NCBI RefSeq assembly: GCF_023544445.1
Contig: NZ_JALPVJ010000007.1
Span: 434,001-498,000, forward strand
Reading direction: 5' to 3'
DNA: 64,000 nucleotides
Origin: Actinoplanes sp. M2I2
GTDB taxonomy: Bacteria; Actinomycetota; Actinomycetes; Mycobacteriales; Micromonosporaceae
The position numbers and the translations under genes were made by a program. Positions within the stretch are counted from its first letter, which is position 1. Each line of letters begins with the position of its first letter. This document shows positions 63,959 through 64,000 of the stretch, piece after piece. The notes under the pieces were generated by a model, which did no database searches, was not told where the DNA came from, and saw only the letters and a program-made list of their open reading frames with translations.

Positions 63959-64000
63959 TCGGTCTTCTCGAACATCGCCCAGCGGCCCGCCCGCGGGTCC
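63940..64000 (-). CDS. cysH: Phosphoadenylyl/adenylyl-sulfate reductase, C-terminal end
   Basis: Only the last 19 residues lie in the window: DPRAGRWAMFEKTECGLHV. The ending with a single Cys in KTECGLH is the conserved CysH C-terminal active-site tail. It reduces activated sulfate to sulfite. It overlaps the CbiX-like gene by 19 bases, so the two are in one operon. Confidence 0.88.
   Translation of the reverse strand, partial: DPRAGRWAMFEKTECGLHV

Overview
The window looks like chromosomal DNA of a high-GC actinomycete, most probably a member of the Micromonosporaceae close to Actinoplanes. The basis is the GC-rich sequence with many GTG and some TTG starts, the fused 2-oxoglutarate dehydrogenase/decarboxylase (Kgd), a WhiB1 protein, a nickel superoxide dismutase with its maturation protease, an MprAB-PepD locus, and several secreted chitinases. 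The genus is an inference. No rRNA, tRNA, CRISPR array, insertion sequence or prophage was seen.

Layout. 1-8.9 kb: the end of an AraC regulator, a sigK-rskA-fasciclin-molybdoenzyme cluster with two matching sigma-K-like promoters, a second ECF sigma factor coupled to a HAF-repeat membrane protein, a Gfo/Idh oxidoreductase and two small membrane proteins. 8.9-15.4 kb: an ATP-grasp/lipoprotein pair like YgiC/YgiB, fabG, a GH13 alpha-glucan enzyme, a PadR regulator with its operator and target membrane protein, and a DedA protein. 15.4-19.5 kb: a glycan-degradation island with two GH18 chitinases and a GH16 glucanase under a CebR/LacI-type operator. 19.6-30.5 kb: housekeeping and metabolism (YbdK ligase, CoA-disulfide reductase family, NodB deacetylase, Nei glycosylase, ClpP, DDAH plus ornithine aminotransferase, an FHA protein and a lipoprotein). 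30.6-34.9 kb: an acyltransferase and patatin pair, a GCGACC hexanucleotide tract, a third chitinase with a leaderless promoter, a decayed GNAT gene and a zinc-ribbon protein. 35-43.9 kb: a 1059-residue PqqD/pseudo-M50/cNMP/FecR membrane protein, pepD-mprB-mprA, and an olsB-olsA ornithine-lipid pair. 44-54 kb: an ABC exporter, kgd, a DUF6104 protein with an ATPase, and pta-ackA. 54-64 kb: small envelope proteins, two repeat-rich intergenic regions, malic enzyme, sodX/sodN, an RsbW-like kinase, a GntR regulator, a lipid kinase, whiB1 with a CRP-like site, a CbiX-like chelatase and the end of cysH.

Two themes run through the window. One is envelope-stress and redox control: SigK/RskA, MprAB/PepD, PadR, WhiB1, Ni-SOD and the large pseudo-protease. 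The other is secreted polysaccharide degradation: three chitinases, a glucanase, an alpha-glucan enzyme and a deacetylase. At least a dozen genes share a leaderless layout in which a TAnnnT-like -10 box lies 6-7 bases before the start codon. This layout helped fix several start sites. All functional statements rest on motif recognition by eye; no database search was run.
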